Both the position numbers and the translations under genes were made by a program. Shown here piece by piece: positions 21,619 through 34,012 of a stretch of DNA of 64,000 nt. A model generated the notes under the pieces. That model was not told where the DNA came from, ran no database searches, and saw nothing but the letters and a program-made list of their open reading frames with translations. Source of the DNA: Hordeum vulgare subsp. vulgare (Eukaryota; Streptophyta; Magnoliopsida; Poales; Poaceae); contig NC_058522.1 of NCBI RefSeq assembly GCF_904849725.1, positions 230,181,084 to 230,245,083 of the forward strand. The letters run 5' to 3'. The first letter of the stretch is position 1; the number at the start of each line of letters is the position of its first letter.

Positions 21619-24600
21619 TGTCGGGATCCCGATCATAAGCCATAGGAATCCAGCCTGTAACACATCGCATCCCTTTGTCGTCTCACGCACGGTTAACCCC
21701 ACGGTTGCCACCTTACCTTAGCCGGGACCGTTTGCGCCTTTTGACTCACGTATGCAATTGTGTCACTAGCATTCCAATGTCAAAGAACCCGAGTCAACAT
21801 AACTAGTCATAAACTCAAGTGGCTCAACTGTACATCAACACACATACATAACCCAGCAAAGCAGGTGTCGATCATCAGTGAGTGTAGACAAGTCGTAGCA
21901 AGCTACAAGGACTCCATACACAGCGTGAAATTTCCCCGTAGGGACAGACACATCAACTAAGAAGGATACATGTCGGTCAACCAATGTGTCCGAAGCAGTA
22001 GCGAACTACCAAGGCTCGGTGGCAACACAAAGGGGAATTTCTCTGTATAGACAGCTACTAAGGCATGCTACTAGGTGTTGAATCCCATACATATCACAGT
22101 GCGTCACACGAACGCATGACATACTTGATATGCATAGATACAACAATGGCATCACAACATAACCATACAACATCACAACATTTATTTAGAAGACTCGGAA
22201 GAGTCCTACATAATAAGTTCATACAAGTAGGGGTCACACGACCCGACACTCAATTCATACAAGCAAAGTCATACAAACCAAGCGAAAGCATTAAAGCTGT
22301 CTGAGTACAGACAGTTGAAACGAAAAGGCATAAAGCCCGACTATCTACAGATCCCTTTTGAAAGGGGCCAGGTCGTAGCTAGGACACGAGCTACTCGTCA
22401 TCATCGAGGTCTAGGTAGAACCCACCTGTTGGCTCGTGGGTATCTTTTGCAACATTTATTAAACAAACATGAGTACAAAGGTACTCAGCAAGACTTTAGA
22501 ACAGATCTATATACTCATGCACATGTATCAATAAAGGGGTTGTGGGGTTTCATGCAGCAATCCAGATTTGACTCTTGGCTAGACTAAACTACAATTTTAA
22601 ATAGTTTTAAACAACTTTGATAAGTCGTAAGCGAGTCCACTACCACCACAACAATACACTATCATGGATTCCTTTGTCTCCCTACGGAAATGACATACAT
22701 GATACTCACACTTATCTTGATACTTTTATGAGTAGCCATTAAAGTTATCTATGAACAACATATGTCTCCAAGTAGTCCATATTCGTGCACGCGGCTATTC
22801 GAATAGATCATAACCCTGCAGGGGTGTGCTTCTTCACACATGCTCTCACCACTTATTGCCATGTGCATGTCATGCACCTCGGCAACCTTCAAGCGAAAGC
22901 CCAGCGAGGGAGTCAGCCATGACCGTTAACCACGCTAATACCTAGTCCAGGTTTATCGCCTATTTGAGAGTGAACCCGCACGGAAGTCCGGCCGAAGTTT
23001 CCGCTATGGCCCCAAACGATGTGCACAGGGATCCCAAGCCCACCATCTAGGTGCCACTTGGTACACCGTGCCACTGCCTACCGCATCACAGCCCACCTCT
23101 AAGCTAAGCACCATCCATGGTCTCCAGCATGACTATAAACACCGGAAACTACTTGCAACTCCTGGACCGAGTACTAGCGATTAATAAGCCGAGAGGGGTC
23201 GAGTTACCGGAACCCGATGTGTGGTATTATCTAGACTTGGATTACATACATGGAACACGGTTCCTAATGACGGTTCCAATGAAACAACCCGCCATGTACT
23301 CCTACAGAGCCTTCCATCGGTACCTTTAAAAATAAGGTTCCACACTTATTCTTTGTCACTAGGACACATTCATCCATTCCTGTTCATCACGCCGATGAAA
23401 CAGACCTGACACAACTCTAGGGATAGGAAGCATAGGAGAATAAGACACATCATGGCTCAAGCAACTACCAGGTATGCTAGGTTGCAAGGTTTGGCTATTT
23501 ACTGCGACAATGACAGGTCATGCAAAGGAATAGGTTCAGCTAACGAAGTAAAGCATTTGAAATATTTTTTCCTAATGCAATAAGTGGGAGCAGGAGTGGA
23601 ACATGGGATTATATCGGGACGATCAAAAGGGTGCTTGCCTTGTTGCTCAGCAGAAGGATTAAATCCGTTAGTCGGATATTCGAACCTATCCGAAAGGGCA
23701 GAACCTACCGAAATAATAGCGACAATCAATATCATTCATGTGCAACAATATGATGCATGATCATAGCTTGAAATGAAATGTAGCATGAGCTAGTGTGGCT
23801 ATCAAACCTTCAGTTTGATGCTGATTTGAATTCAACTTCAAATATTACTTAAAGTAGGACATTTATTAAATTCATTTAATTGATTTTACCTGATGCAGTT
23901 TCATAACTTTGTTTGTCATGCATGCAAATAGCACCATTGTGTTCATTGATTTTTTTATCATTTTACATATATTATTTGTCAGATTTGGAGTTATATTTAA
24001 TTTTCTATGAATTTTCAAAGTTTCAGCATTTTTTGGAATTAATTGAATCACACAAATAGAATTATTGCGCTAGGCTGATGTCATCAGGATCAACAGGGGC
24101 TGGTCCGGTCAAACCTGACCAGTAGGGCCCACTTGTTAGTGGCTCAGGGGCTAATCCCGCGCTGACCAGAGGTTAAGTGGGGTTTGACACACCCTGGGGC
24201 CCACAGCCAGTGGCTCCAGGGGGTGGATTAGGCTCTAATGAGGTGTCCACGTCGGCCCCCACCGGAGCTTCACCGGGGCTGACCAAACCCGCGGCGGATC
24301 CTCGTCGGATTTGCCCTAAAACTTGCTACGGGGCTCAGATTTGAGTGACGAGAGCACTGGGAGGAAGCCCAGGCTCGGCCTCATCTAACACAGGCAACAA
24401 GAGGAGCTAGGGGTGGCCGGAGAGCACCGGCGACGAGCCATGGCGGCGGACGGAGATCGAGTTCGATGGCCACGGGGCTAGAGAGCAGGGGAGAGAGGGA
24501 AAAATGGGGGAACACTCCGGAGCTCATGGTGATGACGATGAGGGGCTCAGGCTGCTCGGGGAGGCGCTGAATCCGGTGACTCGACGACGACTTGCCGGCA

Positions 24601-25439
24601 GCCGATGGTGGAAGACGACGGCGTTGAGGGTGATGCAAGGCTCGGGGGCTCGTTTCCTTTGGCGTGGACGACGAGATCAACGAGGCGGAGACGATGGCGT
24701 GCTCGGCAAGGCTTGAAGTGGCCGGAGGCGACGGCTAGCTCGAGCTCAAGTTCGGCTCCAATGGCGGCCGAGAGGAGGAGGAGCAGGAGAGAGAATGGGG
24801 AGGGGGAAGCGCCTGGAATGGGCTCAGGAGGGTTATCCCTTCGCGGCCAGCGCGACGGAGCGGCCAGGCACGCACCCAGATGCGTGGCCGCGCCGGAGGA
24901 AGCGGCGGCCACCTCCTACTGCCGACTGGCGAGGGGAAGACGACACGGAGAAGTTGGGTTGGGCCAAGGTGAGCGATAGGTAAGACTTTTTCCATTTTCT
25001 TTCCTTTTCTGATTTCTCTTAAATCATTTCTGACATTTGTTTGTTTTTATTTTGGCTCCAAACTATTTCCATAAATAGTGAAAATAGTTGTGGGTGGTAT
25101 TTGAATTATTTCCAAGCCCACATAAATATTTCAACATTTTATGATATTCTGAAATATTTAAAAACACATATTTGCGTGAGTTTAGTGGCTTTTGTGATTT
25201 AAATAGAATGCCAAATGTATTTTTTTAAATCCACCCCTGAAATATTGTTTCCAATATTTATCAAAAAGGGTGGGATTTTATGAAGACCATTTTGGGTTCA
25301 TTCATTTATCACAAGATTTGAATTGAGTTGAATACAGAAGTGCTAGGGTTTTTATTTGATTTCTATTTTCATTTTTAATGCAAGAATAAAACATGAGCAC
25401 AATATTGCTAATCATCAAAAGGAATCTAGGGATGTGACA
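21619..25439 (-). mobile_element. 5' LTR of Tekay-type chromovirus (3821 bp)
   Basis: Same ends as the left LTR and collinear with it, with scattered substitutions, so the insertion is not very recent. The GC-rich block is at about 24230-24990, roughly 450 bp into the LTR on the minus strand. No separate gene seen. Confidence 0.9.
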
Positions 25440-26845
25440 CTCTCCGAGATTGTTCCTCTGGAATTTGGCAAATGACCAGGTGAATCTAGTCCATCCTCAA
25501 CCTCTCAGTGCTTTTCCATGTCCTTGTGCTAGATTGCCATTATTGAGTAAACCCTGAACCTCTTTGAAATCCTAGCTCCGAAATATTGGAACTGGGAATC
25601 CTGCCTTTGTGTTTACAAAGGAGCCATCATTTCCCTTGGTGTGATAATCCTCCAAATATTCCCAGAGATCATTCTTCCCTCATAGACCCTAGATGTGCAA
25701 AAATATTACCAAGTCATATGCAATATTTATCCTCTAGAATTAATTCCTGTTTCTGCCTTTCTAAGGAATTAAATCCAAGAAAATATCTATCCATCTCCCA
25801 AGGTCATGAAAACTTGTGGAGATATTCTTTGTGATCATGTTAAGCTCTCAAAAAATATTGGACATCACTAAGTAGGGAAAAATGCCTTTTTCCTATTTAA
25901 AGCCAATATTGCATTTTCGGGACCGTACAAAGGAACTACCATTTTGGTAGCTAGGAAAAATTACAAATAATTTGTGGAGCTTCTCATATCACTATGGTCA
26001 TCATTTCCACCAAAATATCAAGTTCCCCAATCCAAAAATTGAGCACAATATCCCTTTGCAGATTCTGTCCAGATTTTTTGTTTGCAAAGGAAGTGCTTGA
26101 TTCCTAGTTTACCTTGAGCTGAAATTTTGCAAAGTGGTTCATTATGAAAAAGCATCCTTGTCCACCAAAATTTAGCCCATTCCCTTTAGCCAATCTTCCT
26201 CAGCAAATTAATTAAGATTTTGTCCAGATTGGAGCACTTTGAAGGAAGTACCATTTATATTTATGCAAATGGTATGAAACTTTTACAGTGACTTCATATG
26301 CCTAAATCATGCCTAAATCAGAATGCCAAATTAGAAAGGAAGTACCCCTAGACTTATTTGTTTGTGCTGAATTTTGGCGAGGATAGTGACCTTAGTGAGT
26401 GGTCAACCTCATCCAAAAAATCATGACAAGAGGTGCACTGTGGTGGTCACACCACAGCACGAACACCTTGTTGTTGGAAACTATTTGGCTTTGGTTTGGT
26501 CACCTCATTGCTCCCTAGTGCTGTCCAGATGCATAGGTCAACTCAGAGCAGTGTGTGGATAAGCTTAGACATGATTTGAGAGCTTGTGGGGCATGGCAAT
26601 GTCGTGGCACTGTGGTGACCACGTGCAGAGCGTGCCAAAACCGAGCTCCGTGTGTTTGAGGTGACGGGAGCTTGATTCCAGTGGGTTCTAGCTCGTCCAG
26701 CAGTGTCGGCAAGATCCCCACTACACTCCCGCATCCTCTAGAGCCCTCTTCCCCTTGTTCCCTTGCTCATGGAGGTGACTAGCGACAGAATCTCTCCATG
26801 GATTCTCGAAGCTTCTCCCGACATCGCGAGAGCCCCTCCCCGCAG

Positions 26846-26854
26846 CTATATTAG
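26846..26854 (+). promoter_or_regulatory. TATA box in LARD 5' LTR
   Basis: CTATATTAG preceded by CCCCTCCCCGCAG and followed by a GC-rich stretch (26880-27300). The same box is at 34004-34012 in the 3' LTR. It probably marks U3, placing the transcript start near 26880. Confidence 0.55.
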
Positions 26855-27349
26855 GGTGTGCCCGAGCCTCTGACGTTCTTGAGGAACCTCCCAAGCCCCT
26901 CCCCCAAGTGCTCTAGAGTTCCCCACTGCTCTGTGGCCAAAGGCCGCCGCCGTTCCCCTCAGCCTCCGCACCGCGACATTCTCTCCGGTCGTCCCCGGCT
27001 CTGTTCGAGCCCACCAACGGATGCGTCGTGACCCAAGGACCCCATACCCACCTTCGCCTGCTCCGGGAAGCCCTCCGGTCGCGGGAATCTCGCCGGAGCT
27101 GAACCGTAGACGTTGCGGGATGCTGCGCCGGAGCCCCCCTGGCGAACGCCCGCGCCGGCGCCCTCTCTCTGCCTCGGAGGCACGAGCGAGAGGTTGATGA
27201 CGGCCAGGTGGGAGGAGAGAGAAAGAGAGGATGGGGTGGATCCCAGGCGTAAGAGAGAGAGAGGAGAGACACGGCGGTCCCATCCGTCAGCCGGCTAGAA
27301 GTCAAACCCCCGAGCCCGCGCATTTTTAAGTGAGGCGTAAACACTAAAG

Positions 27350-27375
27350 TACGCTTTCAGTTTACCGAAAGCGTA
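27350..27375. repeat. Inverted repeat in LARD 5' LTR
   Basis: Arms of 12 bp around a TT spacer, TACGCTTTCAGT and ACCGAAAGCGTA. The copy in the 3' LTR (34601-34626) is perfect; here one base of the left arm has changed. Confidence 0.8.
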
Positions 27376-28004
27376 TTTCTAGAAATGCGTCTTCTATTTT
27401 AAACCCTGCCGGCCGAACTGCCTAATTTGTGGAAGTTCACTAGTTTAGACCGAAAATGGATAACTTTTTATTTATTTTCTACCTAAACAACAAATGGCCA
27501 TAACTTTGCGCTCGTAGCTCCAATTGAGGTAAAACCAACGCCCACGTCTTCGTCTCGTCGAGCCCGTTTTGATAGTATCATTTTCATAATATGTTTTCAT
27601 AGTAGAAATGACTGTTTTTCCCTTGCCCTCCGATTGAGCCCTCCGAGAGGGAAACCTCTCCGGCAAATCTTCCCGGTGTTTTATTGCGCTTCTTCCTATT
27701 GAGGAGAGTTCATCGATCCTCGGGCAAGCTAACCTCCTACCATGAGCTCCGGACTTGTGTGATAACTTTGCTTGCACTCTGTGTGTTTATCTGTATCACC
27801 TATTAGTCTGCATTTGCATATAACTGTGATGACATTAGTAATAGTTACTAGTATTACTTTCATCTAATTTATGCCCTCAAACTTTGCTTTGTGATGCTCT
27901 TGCATATTTAATTTATAATGCTTATGCACGAGTTTATAGTAATGTGTTGTATGTGACTCTGACGAACCCTTGCTCGCATTTTATTCAATGATGGCACCAT
28001 GCCT

Positions 28005-28240
28005 CAATCTGAGCTGCTTCCGGTCGTCCGGGGTGGATGCCAACTTCATATTTCTCTTGTGAGCAGCTAGCTCGTGTTCTGAGCTGCTTTTCGGCATCAC
28101 GGGCAACTGTTGAATTTCTTTCCGTGGCAGTGACCCTATGCCGTGAGCTGTTCTTCGGTCGTCTTAGGGAACTGCTACATTATTCTTATCAACACCGTCT
28201 CATGCTCTGAGCTGATTTCCAGCCGTCTTGAGTCGGGGTT
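28005..28240 (+). repeat. Four imperfect GAGCTG repeats in LARD 5' LTR
   Basis: The motif CTGAGCTGCTTTCCGGTCGTC, in variants, recurs about every 62-70 bp near 28010, 28078, 28143 and 28207. The same four-fold array is at about 35252-35480 in the other LTR, so it predates insertion. Confidence 0.75.
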
Positions 28241-29721
28241 GAGTTATTTCGGTAATGTCCCGGATCTGTGTTGTAAAGACCATTCTGGTGGCTACCGATT
28301 TATTTGCCGATTTTATGCGAGGGATCCGAAGGTCTAACTTATTGCTGGAATATGTAAAGTAATAGTTTTCCATTTACATTATACTATTGAGATTACTGTC
28401 TATGATTACTTTGTGTTTCATCCGATAGTTTATGAATATGGATTAATAGTAGTGGCTTGAGCTTATTAATTATCGAATTTCTATGACATCGTAGCGTCAT
28501 CTATGACAGATAATATTCGGGATAAGATACCTAGTTGGTTGATCAGAGTCACCTGTCCGGGCTCATCAGTGCAACTACATTTGCTGATATGGGGCGGCCT
28601 TGACTTGGGTTTATCGCGTGCTCTTTCACCGGTACCTCCAAAGAGGGAGGGTTATGCACACGTGCTACCCTGATCAGTTAGGCAGTGATAACCTTGTGAG
28701 CCAAATGAGTTGTTTGTGCTAGCGTCCTCGGATGGGACAATTTAGTTTGGCCACCACGGTGGCAGGTGTCATGAGGACACAAGGCCACCCAGGGCAGGAC
28801 TACGGGGGAGCATGAATGCCGGTGGTACGATGAAAGAGTCATGGGTCAGACAAGTTTCGTTGGAGCAATGCTGGTCCACCCGAACGGGATCACGAGGTCA
28901 ATGCTCCATAGTGTGGGTAAAGTGTGCAACCTCTGCAGAGTGTCAAATCTATTTGAATAGACGCGTCCACGTTGTTGGACAGCCCGACCAGACATCCGTA
29001 TATGGTCAACCATATCAGCGTTAGTAATGATGGTAGAACTCGTCTCGTGTGAACATCAGAGGATGTTGATAACATGATGTGTTGGCCAAGAGAAGACTAT
29101 ATGATGAATGGTCAGATGACCATGCGATGGGATTTGGATCCGTTCCGATTAGATTACGAGTATGTCGAGGGTTGTGGGACAACCCAGAAGAGAGTAAGTT
29201 GATATTCGGTGACAGAGTTGGTTAAGAACTTGTTGTGATCTTTGCCATGCTAGTGAGGTAGATTACATGTTTAGTCCATGTCATGTTATGCTTGATACAT
29301 ATTTTTCCTGATAATTCCATGCCATGCTTAGAATAGCTATTATATGATTATTATGCTTGCTTTGTTATCTGCTATTTGGATGCTATGTATTTGGTTGTCT
29401 TGCGAGTACATTCAAAGTACTCACCTGGCCTTGCACGTGGCCAGTTGCAGGAGAAGATTCGTCGTGCTAGATCGTAGCCCAGCCAGTCCTGCGAGTTATG
29501 GAGCCCAGCCAGGGACGTCGTTGCCACTATATCAAGACCTCTGCTGCCATTTAGTTAGCTTTGGAGTTGTGTAATATTGTTGTAAGCAACAGTATTGTAA
29601 TACTCCATTATATTAATAAAGCCATTTTTGCCTGGAATTTCTATATCATGTCTTTGGTGTGCGTCCAGTCTTATCCTCGGGACGGATGTGCGTCGGCCCT
29701 CTATCGGGGTGCCACAAGATG

Positions 29722-29733
29722 TGGTATCAGAGC
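29722..29733 (+). other. LARD PBS, initiator tRNA-Met
   Basis: TGGTATCAGAGC begins five bases after the LTR end at 29716. It is a perfect match to the tRNA-iMet primer site. Confidence 0.9.
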
Positions 29734-30101
29734 TAGGTTGGTTGTAGGTTACCCTAGCACCCAGACCACCTTAGGTTCAACCAGTAGTGAGCCACATAGA
29801 TTTGACCCGTCTCTCGCATCCGACATGGCCACTATTGACCAATAGATGGCGCAGTCTTAATCGACGTATCTCTACCCAGTTGTCCGCCCACCCAGCCACT
29901 CTAGATTGGACCATGAGCCTACCCAGTTGTCGGTCGTGCCAGTGTATCTTCTACCCGGCACGAGAATGATCTACGCCATCCTGGTGCGTTCCAACCTGAC
30001 TGCCTATTTAAACCCTTCCCACTTGTGAGCCGTAGCTCTCCCCACCCAGTAAGCTAGAGCCCTGCGAGAGAACCCAGACCAGTATCCCCAAATCAGCAGA
30101 C

Positions 30102-30899
30102 ATGGCCAGTTCCTCCAAGACACCCACTTTCCACAGCCAAACCCTAGCCAATGGTTATTCTGGCTTTCCGCCCATCCTTTCGAGTATGCTCTCACAAGCC
30201 CTTGGCCTTAGTAAGCCCCCAGTGTATTTGTTGTTCTAGTCGGAACCCGTTCCCCATCTTTGCCGGTTCTATGCAAAGGTGCATATCCACCCAGGTCTAG
30301 CACCGGATGGGAAGCCCATGAATATTCGTGGCAAACCCATGCCCACTCCTGTGTTGGCTGTCCAGATAGCCGCTGCGGAAGCCATCACCCGTCTTCGGTT
30401 GCAGTTTCCGCACGTGGCGGAGATGCAGGAGTTTCGCTATTGTCCTGGTGCATCAGATGCAGGCTGCAATTTCTCCGGCACAATCGAAAATGCATACCCA
30501 GCAATAGCTCGTCTGATCCAGTTTGCTACTGCCCATGGATTTTTGCTCCCCGGCATTCTTAGAGAGTTCAAAGCCGCGGACCATGACACCACGCGGGTTG
30601 TTACGGAAGCATACCGTGCGGCCCGTCAAGTTGCGCCCCAGTCAACCCAATCCCTGTTGCCAAGCTCAGTGCCACCTTCGCAGCTAGTACTGCCCTCGCA
30701 ACCCGTGGACCCATATCAGACTGGGAACATCCACTGGAACTCCATTCTAGGAGCTATCAGGCGACTTCGTCGTCGGAATGTGTGCCGTCAAGTTTCCCTT
30801 GCAGCTCCAAGAGTTGAGCCCCAACCCATAGAAGTGCCCGAAGACCCAGACAATAGTTGGCTCAGCCTTCCTCCCCCAGGAGAGCCCCAGCAAGAGTAG
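30102..30899 (+). pseudogene. LARD internal ORF, function unknown, one stop
   Basis: The only sizeable sense ORF in the pol-less core. ATG 30102 gives MASSSKTPTFHSQTLANGY. The frame meets one TAG at 30237-30239, then stays open to 30899 (VHIHPGLAPDGKPMNIRG, PVLAVQIAAAEAITRLR, YCPGASDAGC, then two probable helices and a Pro-rich tail). About 265 codons with the stop read through. It contains no zinc knuckle, protease or polymerase motif. Its helix and Y-C-P turn resemble the pre-gag ORF at 20456-21180 of the nested chromovirus. A 29-nt GTAAGC...TTCTAG interval covers the stop but is too short for a plant intron. I do not know its role. Confidence 0.6.
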
Positions 30900-31667
30900 G
30901 CCCATTTGTGGCTTCAGCAGTGAGCGAAGCTAGGAGATGTTGTAAGGAGGTGTGTTGCGAAGACTACTCCTTCGCCCGAGTCTTGGATTAGGACTATGTA
31001 ATTGGAGTGAGTTGTTGTTAGCCGCCCAGTAGGGCCGCGTGTTGTTGTATTGCTTGCATTGCGTGTGCCTGTGTGCTATTGTGATGTCATGTATGCTTAT
31101 TTGCCCTGTGTGCTTAGTTCATCTGTCACCATGTTAAGCAGAAATGTTTAACAGAGGTGGCATTGGATTTCTTAACAAGATTCTAGTCAGTAGAACACTT
31201 ACACCTAATAACAACGGACTCACCCAGAGTCCCTAATAAAATGCGAGCTGGTATAGGTGTACGTACGCCAGGAGTACATACACCCACTAGCATTAAAATA
31301 CCTTAATGTGATCTGCTTGATATGTTTCACTTGCCTGCATTGTATTCTGCATCTGCTTGCATAATAGTTTGAATAGATTGCCTGTGTATCGTGTGAGCAA
31401 TGTCTGCATACTAGTTGCAATCTGGGAGAAATTCTGAGAGATTTTATTTCAGCATAGACCATTACAACCCTTCCACACCAAGAGCAATACCGAGATTTTT
31501 CCCAGCACCCACTATTTGTGGATGTTGTTCAGCTAGGAGCAACCAGGAGCGTGGTCTCCACACTAATAGAGCTCCGTTGACTAAACCACACTAACCCCAG
31601 ACCCAGCAGCGCCTTTGTCACCATCTGGTGTGATGTTGACAGGTCGCCCTTGTCGCCCTGCCAGCGC

Positions 31668-31835
31668 TTATTTCGCCAGCCTGAGATGGCGTAGTTGACC
31701 CTCAGCTATCCCTCTAGCTATGGCATCGCGATGATCATCAAGGATCATCGCGCACAGTAGTAGCGAGCCGCCGACCAGCACCGCCAGTAGACCAACCAAG
31801 AGGATCATGAGCAACTCCGACCCCACGCCCGCCAT
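31668..31835 (-). CDS. Small antisense ORF, 55 aa, one membrane segment
   Basis: I do not recognise this protein. On the minus strand ATG 31835 (context GCTAATGGCGGGC) opens 55 codons ending TAA at 31670-31668. Residues about 8-32 form one hydrophobic stretch (LLMILLVGLLAVLV, then GGSLLLCAMIL), followed by a charged tail with DDHRD and ending LRLAK. A TATA box lies about 100 bp upstream at 31942-31931 and a CT-rich leader lies between them. That leader contains TGGTTGCAG, possibly a splice acceptor. The frame is open upstream without a Met in good context, so this start is preferred. It could be a captured host promoter and exon, or chance. It runs against the element's own transcription. Confidence 0.4.
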   Translation of the reverse strand: MAGVGSELLMILLVGLLAVLVGGSLLLCAMILDDHRDAIARGIAEGQLRHLRLAK

Positions 31836-31930
31836 TAGCGCCTTGCCTCTCGCTCCTGCAACCAGAAAGAGAAGGAGAAGAGAAGGAAGAAGTGAGGTAG
31901 GATGCAAGGTAGAAGAGAAAGGAACCGCGG

Positions 31931-31942
31931 TCGCTTTTATAG
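31931..31942 (-). promoter_or_regulatory. Antisense TATA box in LARD internal region
   Basis: Minus strand CTATAAAAGCGA, a good TATA box in GC-rich surroundings, followed by a CT-rich tract. It is placed to start transcription of the 55-codon ORF. Confidence 0.5.
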
Positions 31943-32504
31943 CCCCGGTCCAGCGTACGGTGAGCGAGGTTGAGGAGGCCGCGCGCTGCTCGATCACCGG
32001 CGTCCAGGAGGGAATCCCAGAGTAGTGCCGACCGGTGTTGGCCCGCGATGGTAGTGCTCTTTGCATCGGCCTCGTGCACGCCATGCACTACCGTCGTAGG
32101 GTGCTTTACGCCCTAGGAGCTAGGCGTCCGCACTGCCTAGCCGCACTCCGAGCGGCACAGGAGCGAGAGAGATTGAGAGTCGTTGGCTGGAGAAAGAAGA
32201 AGAAGAAGGCTGCCAGTGGGCCCTGGTCCCACTTTCCAGCGAAGGAGCCAATGTTCATCGTGGTGCCCCAAGCATTTTCGGAAAAAGAAAATTCTGCTTT
32301 TTCTAAAAATGATAGGGCCACCCAGTGACCCCCGCCTGTAGAGTAGATCCCGCGACAATTATGTCTCGCTCTGGGTGTACCAGTTTTTGTGCTCTTAACT
32401 CGGTTGTTTTCAACCACACGGTTAAGATGCAAGCCCAGAAGTTTTCATAGGAGGGGTAGTAATAGTTTTTGTGCTAAGCTAACCCTCGGAATATCGAGGA
32501 CGAG

Positions 32505-32526
32505 ATTCTTCTAAGGGGGGAAGGTT
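32505..32526 (+). other. LARD PPT
   Basis: TTCTTCTAAGGGGGGAAGGTT ends at the 3' LTR start TGTAACACC. The preceding GAGGACGAGATT matches the motif beside the chromovirus PPT. Confidence 0.8.
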
Positions 32527-34003
32527 TGTAACACCCCAAAAATCGGGTTATTGATTTTTGTGCTGTTATTCTTCCTAGCTTTTCTCTCCCAGATTGTTCC
32601 TCTGGAATTTGGCAAATGACCAGGTGAATCCAGTCCATCCTCAACCTCTGAGTGCATTTCCATGTCCTTGTGCCAGCTTGCCATTGTTGAGTAAACCCTG
32701 AACCTCTTTGAAATCCTAGCTCCGAAATATTGGAACTGGGAATCCTACCTTTGTGTTTACAAAGGAGGCATCATTTCCCTTGCTCTGATAATCCTCCAAA
32801 TATTCCCAGAGATCATTCTTCCCTCATAGACCCTAGATGTGCTAAATTATTGCCAAGTCATATGCAATATTTCTCCTCTAGAATTAATTCCTGTTTCTAC
32901 CTTCCCGAGGAATTGAATCCAAGAAAATATATAACCATCTCCCAAGGTCATGAAAACTTGTGGAGATATTCTTTGTGATCATATGAAGCTCTCATAAAAT
33001 ATTGGACATCACTAAGTAGGGAAAAATGCCTTTTTCCTATTTAAAGCCAATATTGCATTTTGGGGCCTTTCCAAAGGAACTACCATTTTGGTAGCTAGGA
33101 AAAGTCCCAAATAATTTGTGGAGCTTCTCATATCCATGTATTCATCATTTCCACCAAAATATCAAGTTCCCCAATCCAAAAATTGAGCACAATGTCCCTT
33201 TGCAGATTATGTCCAGATTTTCTGTTTGCAAAGGAAGTGCTTGATTCCTTGTTTCCCTTGAGTTGAAATTTTGCAGAGTAGTTCATTATGAAAAATAATC
33301 CTTGTCCACCAAAATTTAGCCCATTCCCTTTTGCCAACCTTCCTCGGCAAATTATTTAAGATTTTGTCCAGATTGGAGCACTGTGAAGGAAGTACCATTT
33401 ATATTTATGCAAATGGTATGAAACTTTTACAGTGACCTTATATGCCTAAATCAAGAGTCTCCTCCAAGTTTGAGCCATTTCCATCTAGCCAATCAACCCG
33501 AGCGTCATCTTCTTCATTTCTGGTCAGAATGCCAAATTACAAAGGAAGTACCCCCTGGACTTATTTCTTTGTGCTGGATTTTGGCCAGGATTTTGGCCAG
33601 GATAGTGGCCTTAGTGGATTTTGGCCAGTTCATTGTGGTGGTCACACCACAACACAAACACCTTGTTGTTGGAAACTATTTGGCTTTGGTTTGGTCACCT
33701 CATTGCTCCCCAGTGTTGTCCAGATGCATAGGTCAACTCAGAGCAGTGTGTGGATAAGCTTAGACTTGATTTGAGAGCTTGTGGGGCATGGCAATGTCGT
33801 GGAACCGTGGTGACCACGTGCAGAGCGTGCCAAAACCGAGCTCTGTGCGTTTGAGGTGACGGGAGCTTGATTCCAGTGGGTTCTAGCTCGTCTAGGAGTG
33901 CCGGCAAGCTCCCCACTGCACTCCCGCATCCTCTAGAGCCCTCTTCCCCTTGTTCCCTTACTCCTGGAGCTTCTCCCGACATCGCGAGAGCCCCTCCCCG
34001 CAG

Positions 34004-34012
34004 CTATATTAG
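34004..34012 (+). promoter_or_regulatory. TATA box in LARD 3' LTR
   Basis: CTATATTAG in the same context as 26846-26854. Confidence 0.5.

Larger units (their letters stand above)
11925..25439 (-). mobile_element. Chromovirus of Tekay/Del type, 13.5 kb, minus strand
   Basis: A near full-length Ty3/gypsy element in reverse orientation: LTRs of 3708 bp (left, 3') and 3821 bp (right, 5'), internal 15633-21618. It encodes, in order, a pre-gag ORF, gag with zinc knuckle, protease, RT-RNase H and integrase with a GPY/F module and a chromodomain-like tail. TSD CTCTC is perfect at 11920-11924 and 25440-25444. It lies in the LARD 5' LTR. Several stops and frameshifts make it inactive in this copy. Confidence 0.9.
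25440..29716 (+). mobile_element. LARD 5' LTR, main part
   Basis: Continues the LTR started at 11861 after the chromovirus; the first five bases are its TSD. Collinear with 32590-36938 apart from small indels, for instance a segment near 33440-33535 absent here. Ends GGGGTGCCACA, followed by the PBS. Own length including 11861-11924 is about 4.34 kb. Confidence 0.9.
30900..32504 (+). other. LARD internal region downstream of the ORF
   Basis: No sense-strand gene. It contains the antisense small ORF with TATA box at 31668-31942, and a purine-rich patch (AAGAAGAAGAAGAAGG) near 32195. The remainder shows nothing I can name. Confidence 0.5.

Noticed and set aside
26846..27344. ORFs of 140-190 codons in the GC block of the LARD LTRs (also 34016-34591)
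   Set aside because: Open on both strands, differing between the two LTRs by frameshifts, with no recognisable domain.
30209..30239. GTAAGC...TTCTAG as an intron covering the stop in the LARD ORF
   Set aside because: About 29 nt is below any normal plant intron size, so I treat the TAG as a lesion.
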